DNA of 64,000 bases from Catonia carolina. Taxonomy: Eukaryota > Arthropoda > Insecta > Hemiptera > Achilidae. Below the pieces are notes generated by a model. That model ran no database searches and was not told the DNA's origin. It saw only the letters and a program-made list of their open reading frames with translations. Shown here piece after piece: positions 1-10,640 of this stretch. A program made the position numbers and the translations under genes. The stretch spans positions 82,161,969-82,225,968 of the forward strand of contig JAQMRL010000003.1 in assembly GCA_035578175.1 (NCBI GenBank), written 5' to 3'. Each line of letters starts with the position of its first letter. Position 1 is the stretch's first letter.

Positions 1-829
1 TTTTTAAGCAATAATTTTTATTTTACGATATATATTGTTGGTTATCGATGATTGATATGTTGTTTACGAAACAGAAATATATTTACGTGATCAACAATGT
101 TTAATGATGAAACACGAAATTGATCAATTTTTTTTATTGCAGCAACATCTATAACCTGTGCTTCTCAAGTATCACAACTAGTCGTTGTGTTGTACACTTT
201 GTTTACTTTGGATTTACCATGTGGTAGTAATTAACTACCGCTACATTTCCTGACAATTCAAGAGTGCTGGTGTGTGATGCAGATCTCACTGCAACATCAA
301 AAATATTTTATGAACTCCTTTCAATAAAACGCAGGATTCGTTAAACATTTAAGCTAACACTACAAAATCAATGCGTGTTATCTTTACTATGAGCAGAAGG
401 ACTTTCCTACTGTGAACCTGGGTGACGAATCCATATCTCAGAAAGAGTTAATTAAATTATAAATTCTAGGGCTTCATGTAGGTCTATACAGATGATTAAA
501 AAAATAAAGAGACAGGTATTAAAAATTTGCCTTTACAAACTGGATAAGCCAAAGTAGAAAACCAGGATTATTATAAAAAAATAAATCATTAATTTGTAAT
601 AAACAGTATTTTGAAATCTTTGTGGATATGTGGTATTCAGCTTTTAGATATTACAACTAATAACATTATTATATATTAAAGTGATCTAAAATAAGGTTTT
701 AGGAATATTTAATTCTCCTTGATTACCAATGCAAGTGAAATGCATGATTTTTCTAATGTTTCGGTAATTTCAAACACGATAAAAAATTCAATGAAAAATA
801 CATTTTAAAATTAGAGTACAAAACGTTTC

Positions 830-1200
830 GAATTTAACCAAAGCCAGAAGCAACTCTTCTGCTTAATTAACTCTCAATCAAGATTGAACCACCGTTACAA
901 AATTTTAATATATAAATCCCTTTTAAAATCAATCTGGACTATGGTGTCCAGCTCTTTGGAGTAGCGGTAGAGAGTAATTTAAAGTCGATCCAAAGCTTTC
1001 AATCAAAATTCTTAAGACTTACTTCTGGGGCTTCTTTTTATGTAAGCAATAAAACCCTCCACTACAAGTTCAAAATTCCGGTAGTAAAGGAGGTAACCGC
1101 GTCCTTGTAAAGTACATTTCACGAAAGACTAGATGACCATTCAAACCATTTAGGCCGTGATTTAGCTACAAGGAACTTCCCAAATGAGTGACGTTTAAAG
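830..1200 (+). pseudogene. Jockey-clade LINE, decayed C-terminal end of the pol ORF
   Basis: Conceptual translation, switching frame more than once, gives the region after the reverse transcriptase palm in Jockey-type non-LTR retrotransposons. A stretch like LYKSLLKSIWT is followed by YGVQLFG, then FQSKFLRLTSGASFYVSN and LKIP-like text (KFKIPVVKEV), and then an ERLDDHSNHL motif near 1120-1150. This order matches the usual Jockey C-terminal segment as I know it. Internal stop codons and frameshifts show that it is dead. No upstream RT catalytic motif was seen, so the copy is 5'-truncated or cut off. A closely similar remnant lies at 59560-60118 and a fragment of the RT core of the same clade lies at 36500-36905 on the minus strand. 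Confidence 0.65.
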
Positions 1201-2881
1201 AAAAAAACAGTACCGTATAAAAAAGTTAATAACAAAAAAAAATTACACTATTACTTTGGCTTTAGCACTTTTAGACAACAGTGATGATATTAGATGTCTA
1301 TAGTGATTTCATCCTCTGGACCTAAATGAAAGATCAAGATAGTTTAAAAAAAAATATTTATTTACTAAAAAAAAATTAATTATGTATTTTCTTTGATGTT
1401 CATAACATAAAAAGCAGTCATTAGTTTTATTTTTTCTGTTTTTATAGAGAAGTACTATTGATTACTCGCTGTTTCATTTTATTTGTTATAATACTTACTT
1501 ATAATTACTTGTGGCTGATTGTATACAGAATAAAGGAAACTAAAAGTCTGCAATTTATTCTGGAAAAGTTTACATAAGAAAATGGTTTATTTTATTTATT
1601 ATGAATGAAGCAACCGCCCAATGGAGGATCTTCACCATATATTTTTGTGCTGTCTGCTCATTTTAACTTTTAAAAGATTGGTAGTACTTCGTTATTATTT
1701 TAGATTCCGATTGCTGCAAGATAATTTGTATGAGATTCAAATCTTCTTTGGTATTTCTGTAGAATGTGCTAATTTTGTGGTAAACTAAATAGATGTTTGA
1801 ATCTCTGCGTAGTAAATCACATCTATGTAATTTGTTATGTACAAAGCTGACGCTGAGATTATTCTGAGTAATTCAAATTGAAATCTCACCAGGATTTCTA
1901 TGATTGAGAGGCTTGCTGATCCAACAATTGAACCCCATACGTCCAAATTGGTTCCAGAATAGTTTTGTATAACAGTAATCTGTTGCTAAAGGTAACTGTT
2001 GATCGTTTTCCTAGAATCCAATAAAATTGTTTGAATTATGTGTTAAATTGTTCTGTATTTATGTGTTTTCCAATCCAGTATGTTAATTCGACATTCGTAA
2101 GTTAAAGGGTTAAAGAGGGTGCTCTACCCTTTTTTTATTTCTGTATTATTTCATCACCGCAATACTCAATAAAAATATATAGTAATTAGTACTAAACACT
2201 AATTCTAATATTAAATTCAGTGTAAAGTACTACACACATATGAACAAGGCATGTGCGCGGGTAGAGATCGTCTTTCGTTCATCCATCCACCTATACAACT
2301 CCACATTGCATTATATTATTTTATTATAACATACAAGTTGTGTGACACAAGACAGAACCATAGAAATAAATAATAAATAAGAAGAATGATAGAAAAATAC
2401 ATTCTTCTGCGAATAGACTGGTAAATAATTCTGGCTTTTTGACGTCCTAATTGGAAGAGTCAATCACCTTTCTACCGTAAGCTACTTCCGATGAGTCAAA
2501 TATCTTAATTTCTTCGGGACTATTCCTAAACAAGGTTTGGTGGACATGTTTCTTTTATGAGTAAATTTTTACTTGTGTGCATTTTTTCACTTGTTTTCAA
2601 ACGAAACAATTTCTTTTAGACGCAAATAGATCAGTTTTAATGTGGTATATATTAAGTCGATCACAAGTTTCCTCTAAGATAAGATTTTATTTTTTTTAAC
2701 TTACATATTGCGCTGTAGACTTGCGCAACATTTGCGTAGATGTCATAATTTTTATATAAAATAACATAGGAAGAGACTCTCTTTGATTTATTTTCTAGAT
2801 TTACTAGTAACTTAATCAGATGCTAAAATTATAAATTTAGTTTTGGTAAAATTAATATAGTTACGAAAATACAGATAGAAA
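1201..2881. other. AT-rich stretch with no supported gene
   Basis: No open frame with recognisable content, no tRNA-like boxes and no repeat shared with the rest of the window were noticed. The same holds for 1-829 apart from the start of the Jockey remnant. The stretch ends at the attg target duplication of the LTR retrotransposon. Confidence 0.5.
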
Positions 2882-2885
2882 ATTG

Positions 2886-4019
2886 TGAGGCATGCCTAAT
2901 TTGGAAAATACATAAATCTAAGAAAGGTATCATAAATAACTTGAATGGTGTCATTTGCTTGTAGAAATTAAGGAATGTGGGTGTGAAGATTGTAAGGGGA
3001 GTAGAAATTTTAAAAGAATTCTCACGGGAACAAAACAATTAAGAATTGTTAAGAAATAAATAAAAAATTAGTTGATTGTCCCGTGAGGGAAAAGACAGGA
3101 AGGAACCCTGTTGAGCCATTGATGTTTGAACATATCCAGTCAAGAGGAATGGTCAAACATTTGTCATTGGCTTACGGGTATCTATTTGTAACATGTGTCT
3201 GACTTGAGGATTTTTGGTGGGAATTAGAAAGGAGGCGAGTCGAAAAGGGAAGATAAAGGAGTAAGGAGAGTTAGTTGGAAATGAGAGATCGAAGGGTGCA
3301 CAGTGAGGTTACTGGGCGACAAAAACGCTAAATGAGAGAAATTGGATAAAATATTAAAATATCAAATAAATTAAAATATTAGGCTACATCACGGACAAAC
3401 AACTTCATATACTATTCTCCAGCATCACCGCGAAAATAATACAATATCAACAATATCGGAAGTTTATTCATCTTCTTCTTCTTCCTCCTCTTCTTCATCG
3501 TCTCCTTGATAGAGAGTTCTGCTTCATATCTTCAATAACATACTACAGAACCTGTTCCGGCAGCCACCAGCTTCACAACATCTTGATTTGTGCCCTCCGG
3601 ACAGTTGGCGACTTCCGACCAGTCGAGGTATCCTGGTCAAGACATCCTCGGGAAGCGATCGTACACAACTCCACCATACATCAAGTTACATTAAATTAGT
3701 AAAAACCCACAGGTATTTATAAATCAAAAATTGTAAGTGTGTACACATATTTTATTTTATTTTATTGTCTTTATTTTGTATTTTAACAGGGTGTGTCTCG
3801 AATATATATATTTTAATTAAAATGATAAGACGTAAGAATCACATTCTGTGCAATTTTTTATAAACCACCTGTTTCCACTAAACCATCTAACGAACCTCAC
3901 GCAAAAGAAATAGATTTAAAGTTACTCATAAAAAACCGATATAGTACAAAAGTGGCAAACCCTATTGGGGGGACTTTTGGTTATAAATAATCAGAATTTT
4001 TATAAAAAAGAATAGTACA
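2886..4019 (+). repeat. 5' LTR of the gypsy element
   Basis: It is a direct repeat of 10641-11774, of exactly the same length. It contains a CTT/CCT-rich run near 3470-3500, AT-rich stretches with AATAAA-like words near 3055-3065, and a TATATATATTTT run near 3804-3814. The U3/R/U5 borders cannot be fixed by eye. Near its end (3942-3957) it holds a second, imperfect copy of the LTR/primer-site junction, listed separately. Confidence 0.95.
3942..3957 (+). repeat. Second copy of the LTR-end/primer-site junction inside the LTR
   Basis: The word TAGTACAAAAGTGGCA occurs here, and TAGTACAAAGTGGCA occurs 71 bp later at 4013-4027, where it spans the real LTR end and the start of the primer-binding region. 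The inner copy is followed by AACCC, the outer by TCCGC. This suggests that the LTR end was once at about 3948 and later moved outward, leaving an old primer site inside U5. The 3' LTR carries the same inner copy. Confidence 0.55.
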
Positions 4020-4022
4020 AAG

Positions 4023-4039
4023 TGGCATCCGCTTGGTGG
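4023..4039 (+). promoter_or_regulatory. Putative tRNA primer-binding site
   Basis: TGGCATCCGCTTGGTGG starts three bases after the LTR end. A primer-binding site is expected here and normally starts with TGG, the complement of the tRNA CCA tail. I cannot name the matching tRNA from memory, so only position and the TGG start support the call. Confidence 0.5.
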
Positions 4040-4084
4040 TGATTTGGTGATTTTGGAAATAGTGGTTTATAGAAAATAAGTAAA

Positions 4085-5869
4085 ATGTCAAATAATCAAA
4101 CTAGTAGAGTATTAAGAAGTAATAATAGAAAACAAGAAAAGATGGGTCATGTAAGAAAACGTACAGGTTTGGTCAGTGAAAGTGCTGATACTTTGATTTT
4201 AGGGGAGGACGAAATAGAACAAATGCAAAGTAACTTAGATGAGGTAGTAGGTAATAATAATGATCAGGATAATATTTTGATTGGGAATTTTGAGGACGAC
4301 GATAATGACTTAAATTTGAGCAACAATGACATTAATATTGTGGGTTTGTTTGACGGAGGTTCTGACTTGAGTGAGGCTAATGAAATAACAGAGGGTAACG
4401 ATAATGTAAGCAGTAAAAATAAGGATAGTAATAGTGACGGTGATATCAGTAGAATGCTTTTGGAGAAACTTATTAGTATGGTAGGCGAGCAGACAAAAGA
4501 AATTAAAGAAATAAGGGAGGAGGCTAAACAAGACAGGTTACAGATGGAAACTTCTTTAAAAAACACGAAAAGGGAAATTATACAGGAATGTAGAAAAGAA
4601 ATGAAAAATGTAGTACAGAATTTTAGAAAGGAGGTAAATTTTCGATTTGAGAAAACTGACGAAGAAATGGATATGTTAAAAAATATAGTAGAAGCTCAAG
4701 GTATTGAAATAAATGAAGAATTTAATAAAAGGGACGGGAAGTTTTATAAAATAAACTCAAAGGTCGATAAAATTAATAATGAGGTAGGCAATGCTAAAAA
4801 ACATATTAGCGAAATTAATGATAAAGTTGAGGACCAGGGTCAAATGATTAATGAAGTTAGAGAATGGCAGGAGATTTTAAATAACAAGGTTCAAGAGGGT
4901 TACAATGAGTTGAAAAATAGTTTAGGCAGATGTATGGAAAATAATACACTAAGTTGTAATGTAGGGAATCAAAATGTAGGTTATAGTGTTAAAATTAGTT
5001 TTTCCTATAAAAACCCAATGGAATTCATCAACACGTTAAAATATGAAATAGAAGCTAACAATATAAGTGGTTGGAGGATGATAAAACACATAATTAACGA
5101 AAGTTTAATGCAGGATAGGGTCGCGAATGAGTGGTGGACATACTGGAAACCTACCGTAGATAGTTTAAATGATTTTATTGAAAAGTTCAGGGAAAAATTT
5201 TGGTCAGGCAATGTTCAAAGTCAATTGAGACAGGAATTGCAATTTGGGAGGTTCGATAAGGCAAAAAACATAAAAATGTCTACTTATTTTATGTCTAAAC
5301 TCAACAAAGCAAAATATTTAGAACCAAAGCTTCAGGAAAGGGAACTGGTAAAATTACTTAGCAAACATTTCAGTAATGCAATAAACCGAGCTAGGGTTAT
5401 AGGCAGTATAGATGACGTAGAAGGGTTTGTGCGACTTCTGGATGACATGCAGGAAGAAGAGCTGTGTGAAGGAAGTAATAGTAATAACTTCATACATTCT
5501 AATTACGGAGGTAGAGAACAGGGGAATTCGTTTAAAAAACAGGGAAATGATAGGTCAAACGACAATTATTACAACAATAACAATTTTAACCAAAAATTCA
5601 GCAACAATAACGGTAGATATAACGGGGAGAGAACTAATTTTAATAATAATCGTAATAACATTGGCTACAACAGAAGACCGGAGAATCTTAGAGAACATTC
5701 TAATAATAATAGCAAAGGTTATAGGCAAAACTACAAACCAGAAGGAGAAGGTAGAAAGGATGGGTTTAATTTTAGAAGTGACAGTAATTTTGGGAACAGA
5801 GATGAGAATAGGGTCAACAGCATAGTAGTAGAGGCGGATGTTCACAATGAGGACGTACATTTAAACTAG
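4085..5869 (+). CDS. gag: Gag structural protein of the gypsy element
   Basis: An open frame of 594 codons begins at the first ATG after the primer site. Residues about 1-120 are acidic and Asn/Asp-rich. Residues about 120-290 are rich in Glu, Lys, Asn and heptad-like hydrophobics, consistent with a long coiled coil. A capsid-like part of the retrotransposon Gag type follows (WWTYWKPTVDSLNDFIEKF, about residues 348-366). The C-terminal 120 residues are full of Asn, Gly and Arg (for example NNNFNQKFSNNNGRYNG) and probably bind RNA. No CCHC zinc knuckle is visible, which is unusual for Ty3/gypsy elements in general but known in some insect lineages. Gag would assemble the particle that packages element RNA. 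Pol is made by a -1 frameshift just before the gag stop. The product assignment rests on position and composition as much as on motifs. Confidence 0.88.
   Translation: MSNNQTSRVLRSNNRKQEKMGHVRKRTGLVSESADTLILGEDEIEQMQSNLDEVVGNNNDQDNILIGNFEDDDNDLNLSNNDINIVGLFDGGSDLSEANEITEGNDNVSSKNKDSNSDGDISRMLLEKLISMVGEQTKEIKEIREEAKQDRLQMETSLKNTKREIIQECRKEMKNVVQNFRKEVNFRFEKTDEEMDMLKNIVEAQGIEINEEFNKRDGKFYKINSKVDKINNEVGNAKKHISEINDKVEDQGQMINEVREWQEILNNKVQEGYNELKNSLGRCMENNTLSCNVGNQNVGYSVKISFSYKNPMEFINTLKYEIEANNISGWRMIKHIINESLMQDRVANEWWTYWKPTVDSLNDFIEKFREKFWSGNVQSQLRQELQFGRFDKAKNIKMSTYFMSKLNKAKYLEPKLQERELVKLLSKHFSNAINRARVIGSIDDVEGFVRLLDDMQEEELCEGSNSNNFIHSNYGGREQGNSFKKQGNDRSNDNYYNNNNFNQKFSNNNGRYNGERTNFNNNRNNIGYNRRPENLREHSNNNSKGYRQNYKPEGEGRKDGFNFRSDSNFGNRDENRVNSIVVEADVHNEDVHLN
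5860..5866 (+). promoter_or_regulatory. -1 ribosomal frameshift site TTTAAAC at the gag-pol junction
   Basis: In the gag frame the sequence reads T TTA AAC and is followed at once by the gag stop TAG (5867-5869). This fits the X XXY YYZ rule for tandem -1 slippage. A one-base backward slip leads into the pol frame through CTA and GTG codons without a stop. The gag and pol frames are in fact offset by -1. I saw no strong stem or pseudoknot just downstream by eye; a folding run of 5870-5970 would settle that. Confidence 0.85.
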
Positions 5870-8800
5870 TGGAAGATGGACAAAAAAATAGTAGCACAAT
5901 AGATAGTTTTTCCTGTTCATCGTTTGATAGCAAAGGGGTTTATAAAAATAGTAAAAGTTGCAAAAATGTTGATAAGATAGTAAATTTTGTTGTAAACAAA
6001 GATATAAAATCTGATTTATTAGAAGAGGTTGAACTTGACAGTAGTAAAGAAGATACATATGAAAATGAAATTAATTTAGCGGAAATTGAAATAAGTATAG
6101 GAAGCTGTAAATTGAAAGTTTTGTGTGATTCAGGTAGCCAGATCAGCTGTGTAAACCAAGAATTTTTAACGCAATTAGAAAGAGAGGCAGGAGAAATATT
6201 CTCAAAACTCCCAGTAAATAACATTACTATTTTAACGGCAACAGGGGTGCGGAGTTACGGGGTCAAAAGACAGGTCATTTTGGATTTTATGTTAGGCAAT
6301 AAAAAATATACTCATGTGTTTTTTGTGGTACGGGGATTGAATGTAAAGGTTTTAATGGGGTGTGATTTTTTGTTTAAGAACGAAGTCAATATGGATTTCT
6401 GTAATAAAGTGTTCACAGTAGGACAAACTAGGGTGTCTTTTATAACAAAGAATAAGGTTGAACACAATGTTCATAGCTTACAAATGGTAGATGAAGGAGT
6501 GTTGGAAAATGAATTGTGGTCAGAGCAAATGACCGGAATAAATAACATCCTAAAACGATCAGAAAATGTGTCAGATAAACAACAATTAAAAGATGTATTT
6601 TATGAATATAGGGAGATATTTTCTGATAGGCCAGGGAAAATTAAAAATTACTTATGTAAATTGCATGTAAAACCTAATGCTCAGTTAGTTAGAAGATCTT
6701 ACCCCATACCACATGCATATAGGAAGGCTGTACAGGGCGAACTGGAGGAAATGCTGGCAAATGATATAATTGAGTTAAGTAATTCACAATTCACCAGTCC
6801 ACTTGTAGTTGTTAGAAAATCCAATGGACAAATTCGGGTATGTTTAGACGCGAGAGGTCTAAACAAATGTCTTATAGCCGACTGTACGCAACCTGAAAGT
6901 ATTGATCAGATTTTGATGCGTTTACACGGGGTAAAGTATATAAGCAGTTTCGATCTGACTAGCGGTTTTTTACAGGTTGAGTTACATCCTGAAAGTAGAA
7001 AATACGTTGCATTCTTATGTAATGGGCGAAATTTTCAATACAAACGATTACCGTTTGGACTAAAGAATTCAGTTGCCGAATTCATAAAAGGACTGAATTA
7101 TGTTCTGGGAAATGAAGTTTTAGATTTTGCTTTAATCTATATAGATGACTTGATCATTTGTTCTGCAGACTTGAAAACACACATTTACAGATTAAGGTTG
7201 CTTTTCAGTAGATTAAAACAATTTAATGTCACATTAAAACTCGGGAAGAGTAAATTTTTGGCTGAACAAATAAAATACTTAGGTTATGTAGTAAATACAG
7301 AAGGAATTATGGCAGATCCTGATAAAATACAAGTTATTCAACATTTTTCAGCGCCTAAAACTTTAAAACAATTGCAGGGATTTCTCGGGTGTTTAAATTT
7401 CTACCGTAAATTTCAACCTCATTATTCGGAATTAACGGCAGAATTTAGTGATATTATTAGTAGAAATAATAAGTTTATCTGGACCGGGAAACATGATAGG
7501 GCCTTTAATGAAATAAAACGTAGATTTCTCAATTGTGTGATGTTAAAACATCCAGACTTTTCAAAAACTTTGTATCTGGGGTGTGACGCGAGTAAATTCA
7601 GTGTGGGAGCAGTTTTGTTTCAATTAGACAGTAAGGATAACCATGAAGTTATATGTTTCGTAAGTCGCAAACTGACCAAACATGAAATTAATTATTCCAC
7701 GACGGAAAAAGAGTTATTGGCTGTATTGACAGCTTGTAAAAAGTTAAGATCTTACTTATTAGGGAATGAAGTTGTGGTAAGGACTGACCATAAAGCTCTT
7801 ACATTTATGCAAAACTGCAAAATTAGTAATGGACGAATACTTAGGTGGATCCTGTATTTGCAAGAGTTTTGTTTAAAGTGGGAATTTATCAATGGAAAAA
7901 ACAACACTGTTCCGGATTTTTTATCGAGAAGTAATGAACAGGAATTTATAGACAACGATAAGCAGGAATTTAAAATTTTTATGTTAAGAATAAATAGCAA
8001 ACCTTTAAACACACTTTTTCATGATCTAAAATATTACCAGGAAGGTTGTGAATATTGTAAAAATATAATAAAGAGTTTAAATTCCGGACAAAAGGAGTTT
8101 GTAAAAAATTACACACTACACAATAACATTCTATTCTACAGAAAAAATAAAGACCAGAGTTTCAAAATAGTAATACCATTGGAACAGAGGGAAAAGGTCA
8201 TTAAGGTTTACCATGAAGAATTGGGGCATGTAGGCGTGTTTAAGACATTTAAAAACATATTTGAGCACTGTTATTTCAAAAAGATGCGTAAGTTAATAAA
8301 GCAATTTATTAAAAAATGCAATTTATGTCAGAGGGTAAAACCCGATAACCAAAATATGGCAGGACAATGTGTTACGGATGTACCGAAGCGGAAGTTGTAT
8401 AAATGTTACGTAGACCTATTTGGGAGTTTACCGAGGACATATCAGGGACTCGAATACGTCTTTATAGTGGTAGATAATTTCTCAAAATATGTCAAGTTGT
8501 ATCCAGTTAGAAAAGCGAATGCTACAACACTTGTTAATAAGATAAAAAATTACGTTAGGGATATCGGTACACCTGAATTTATAGTTTCTGATCACGGTCG
8601 GCAATTTTGTAGTAGAATTTGGCAAGAGGGGTTAAAGCAATTAGGTATAAAACCTCGTATGGTAACCATCTTTCACCCCCAGAGTAACATTAGTGAACGT
8701 TACTTGAGAGAGTTGGGATCCTTGTTAAGAATATTTTTGTCCGGTAAGAAGCACCTGGAGTGGTATAAATTTATTAAAATTGCAGAGGATATAATTAATT

Positions 8801-9222
8801 TCAATGTACATTCAATTACGGAGCATAGACCAGCTGAGATAATGTTTGGTAGCAGGGTAATAGATGGAGCATGTGAGAAAATTGATTTTCCGGATAATAG
8901 TAATGAGTGCATTAAGTTAAATGAAAACTTAGTTAATGCTGAGGTTTTGAAAAAACTAAAATTAGCAGCACTGAAAAGACTTAATAAAAGCAAAGGAAAA
9001 CAGAGTAGGGTCGAATTTAAAAAAGGCGATTATGTTTTAATACGGAATTTTGAATTATCAAAGAAAAGTTCAAAATTTTGTAGGAAATTCTCTCATCGGT
9101 TTAGGGGACCGTACCAAGTGTTAGATGTGTATGAGAAACGTAATTACTTGAAGATAAGAGACGTGAAAAAGAATACAGAAATTAACGTAAACCGAATTTT
9201 GTGTAAAAAATATCACAGTTAG
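5869..9222 (+). CDS. pol: Pol polyprotein (protease, RT, RNase H, integrase) of the gypsy element
   Basis: Intact 1117-codon frame with no own ATG at its start (first codon after the gag stop region is GTG), so translation by frameshift from gag is expected. Domains in order: aspartic protease with LCDSGSQ (D near residue 87); reverse transcriptase with SSFDLTSGFLQVEL, RLPFGLKNS and the catalytic YIDD (about 424); RNase H with GCDASKFSVGAVLF (about 571), TEKELLAV and RTDHKALTF; integrase zinc-binding HHCC (HEELGH then CNLCQ, about 780-820); catalytic D, D, E in YVDLFG (about 848), VSDHGRQF (about 908) and HPQSNISER (about 943); and a C-terminal GPY/F module with FRGPYQV (about 1078). No chromodomain was seen. 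All catalytic residues that I checked are present. The product would copy element RNA and insert the DNA in the nucleus. Confidence 0.96.
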   Translation: MEDGQKNSSTIDSFSCSSFDSKGVYKNSKSCKNVDKIVNFVVNKDIKSDLLEEVELDSSKEDTYENEINLAEIEISIGSCKLKVLCDSGSQISCVNQEFLTQLEREAGEIFSKLPVNNITILTATGVRSYGVKRQVILDFMLGNKKYTHVFFVVRGLNVKVLMGCDFLFKNEVNMDFCNKVFTVGQTRVSFITKNKVEHNVHSLQMVDEGVLENELWSEQMTGINNILKRSENVSDKQQLKDVFYEYREIFSDRPGKIKNYLCKLHVKPNAQLVRRSYPIPHAYRKAVQGELEEMLANDIIELSNSQFTSPLVVVRKSNGQIRVCLDARGLNKCLIADCTQPESIDQILMRLHGVKYISSFDLTSGFLQVELHPESRKYVAFLCNGRNFQYKRLPFGLKNSVAEFIKGLNYVLGNEVLDFALIYIDDLIICSADLKTHIYRLRLLFSRLKQFNVTLKLGKSKFLAEQIKYLGYVVNTEGIMADPDKIQVIQHFSAPKTLKQLQGFLGCLNFYRKFQPHYSELTAEFSDIISRNNKFIWTGKHDRAFNEIKRRFLNCVMLKHPDFSKTLYLGCDASKFSVGAVLFQLDSKDNHEVICFVSRKLTKHEINYSTTEKELLAVLTACKKLRSYLLGNEVVVRTDHKALTFMQNCKISNGRILRWILYLQEFCLKWEFINGKNNTVPDFLSRSNEQEFIDNDKQEFKIFMLRINSKPLNTLFHDLKYYQEGCEYCKNIIKSLNSGQKEFVKNYTLHNNILFYRKNKDQSFKIVIPLEQREKVIKVYHEELGHVGVFKTFKNIFEHCYFKKMRKLIKQFIKKCNLCQRVKPDNQNMAGQCVTDVPKRKLYKCYVDLFGSLPRTYQGLEYVFIVVDNFSKYVKLYPVRKANATTLVNKIKNYVRDIGTPEFIVSDHGRQFCSRIWQEGLKQLGIKPRMVTIFHPQSNISERYLRELGSLLRIFLSGKKHLEWYKFIKIAEDIINFNVHSITEHRPAEIMFGSRVIDGACEKIDFPDNSNECIKLNENLVNAEVLKKLKLAALKRLNKSKGKQSRVEFKKGDYVLIRNFELSKKSSKFCRKFSHRFRGPYQVLDVYEKRNYLKIRDVKKNTEINVNRILCKKYHS

Positions 9223-10621
9223 ATGATAGTTATAAAAAAAAAAGAAAAAAAAAATAGTTGTAAGTGAGCGTTATAAATTAAGATCATGGTACGGTACAAG
9301 ACGCGGAGACTGTAAGAAGATACTTAACAGGCTTTGTAAGAGTAGTTGATAGGATCAGTGGGCTAAGAATAATTCATTTTGTAAATAAATAAATATTGTG
9401 TATTTTTAAGTCATATAATGTAAAAAGGTCTTTGTGGTTAATGTGGTTGTAAAAAGGGGACAAAATGCCTGATTTGGGAAGAAACCTATACGATCAATTG
9501 CTATAAAACGCGGTGGAATTATGTGCTTACGTAAGAGAAATATTAAATAGTTAAATAGTATAAGTTATAAGGAAAAAAAATGTATCTATTAGTTTAACGT
9601 TTACTAATTTTGATAGAATATCTTTTGTAGGGTAGAAAGAAGTAAGTGCGGGGTTTAATATTAATAAAATAATGTTTGACTAAGTATAAGAACAAGAACT
9701 AGCATTTAGAATAAACAAGTATTTTTCGTAGTTTATTTAGTATAATTTGGTATATGGTTGTTTGTAATCGTAGTTTAGGAATGAGTTAATTTAGAAGTAG
9801 GGAATAACTTTAAGTACTTCAAACAATAAACGTTTTTTGTATTGAAAATTACGCAAAATACACAATATGTACATTTATGATAGCATAGCATAGCAAAGTT
9901 TTATTTCATTTTACTTTATTTGGTAGTAATTAAAATGATTTTAGGGTAGTTTCTTAGAAGTGCAGTAAAATAGGATAGGTCAAAATGAGGGCATTTAAAC
10001 CATGAAATTGAGGTTGTAAAAAATGTGGTCAGTAAGGGGAGTAGGAAACCTTTAGCAAATGTGTAAGGGTCATATTACTTAAGAAGGTAATTTTTGAAGG
10101 CGGAACATTTTGACATTCGGTAGGTCTAAGGATAGTGCATAAATAGAAAAAAGGGTAAGAAAAGTAAGAACAAAGAATAAACCACGCTGAGAAGGGTCCT
10201 GCCTTGAGTTTTGTAAATCAGTCAATGTGACAAGAAATATATATGTATAAGCATAAATGTGTGACAATGAGATTTTATTTAAAAAGAAATTGTTTGTTAT
10301 ATTATTGTAGAAAAAAAAAAACATTTTGTGACAGTAATTTGTCAATGCCCGTTTACTTTAAAAAAAAAAAATAATAATAAATAAATAAAATCATTGTTTT
10401 TTGAATAAGTTAGTTGATAAGATATAGAAATGTAAGTTTTATTATGTAAGAAGATATATATTGAATAGTTTAGCTATAGGATAGTCAAAAAACTATGCTG
10501 TATAGTATGATTAAGAAAAAATTTGACATTTTACTAAAATGATAAAGTTAGCTTATAATTCTTTTTACAGTTCAAAATTTTTTAAATTTGTATTAGTTTT
10601 TCGGAAAAAATTGTTCACTGT
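9223..10621 (+). other. Non-coding 3' region of the gypsy element between pol and the 3' LTR
   Basis: This 1.4-kb stretch inside the element has no plus-strand ORF of useful length. An env gene, found here in errantiviruses, is absent. It has A-rich runs (near 9236-9250 and 10310-10370) and a short run of AGCAT units near 9882-9897. Its length is unusual for a region without a third ORF; it could hold RNA packaging signals or the remains of a lost gene. Confidence 0.7.
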
Positions 10622-10635
10622 AAAAAGAAGGGGAG
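10622..10635 (+). promoter_or_regulatory. Polypurine tract before the 3' LTR
   Basis: AAAAAGAAGGGGAG lies five bases before the 3' LTR start (TGAGGC). This is where the plus-strand primer of reverse transcription is expected. Confidence 0.8.
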
Positions 10636-10640
10636 TAATT

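Noticed and set aside
2829..3038. Minus-strand frame at the 5' LTR (and its twin at 10593-10793)
   Set aside because: Same sequence repeated because the LTRs are repeats; low-complexity and without function signs.
4264..6224. Minus-strand open frames over gag and the gag-pol junction
   Set aside because: They are antisense to intact gag and pol and have no motif.
10079..10345. Minus-strand 88-codon frame between pol and the 3' LTR as an antisense gene
   Set aside because: Phe/Tyr-rich low-complexity text, no family features, and antisense to the element.
9223..10640. An env gene in the gypsy element
   Set aside because: No plus-strand frame of useful length after pol.
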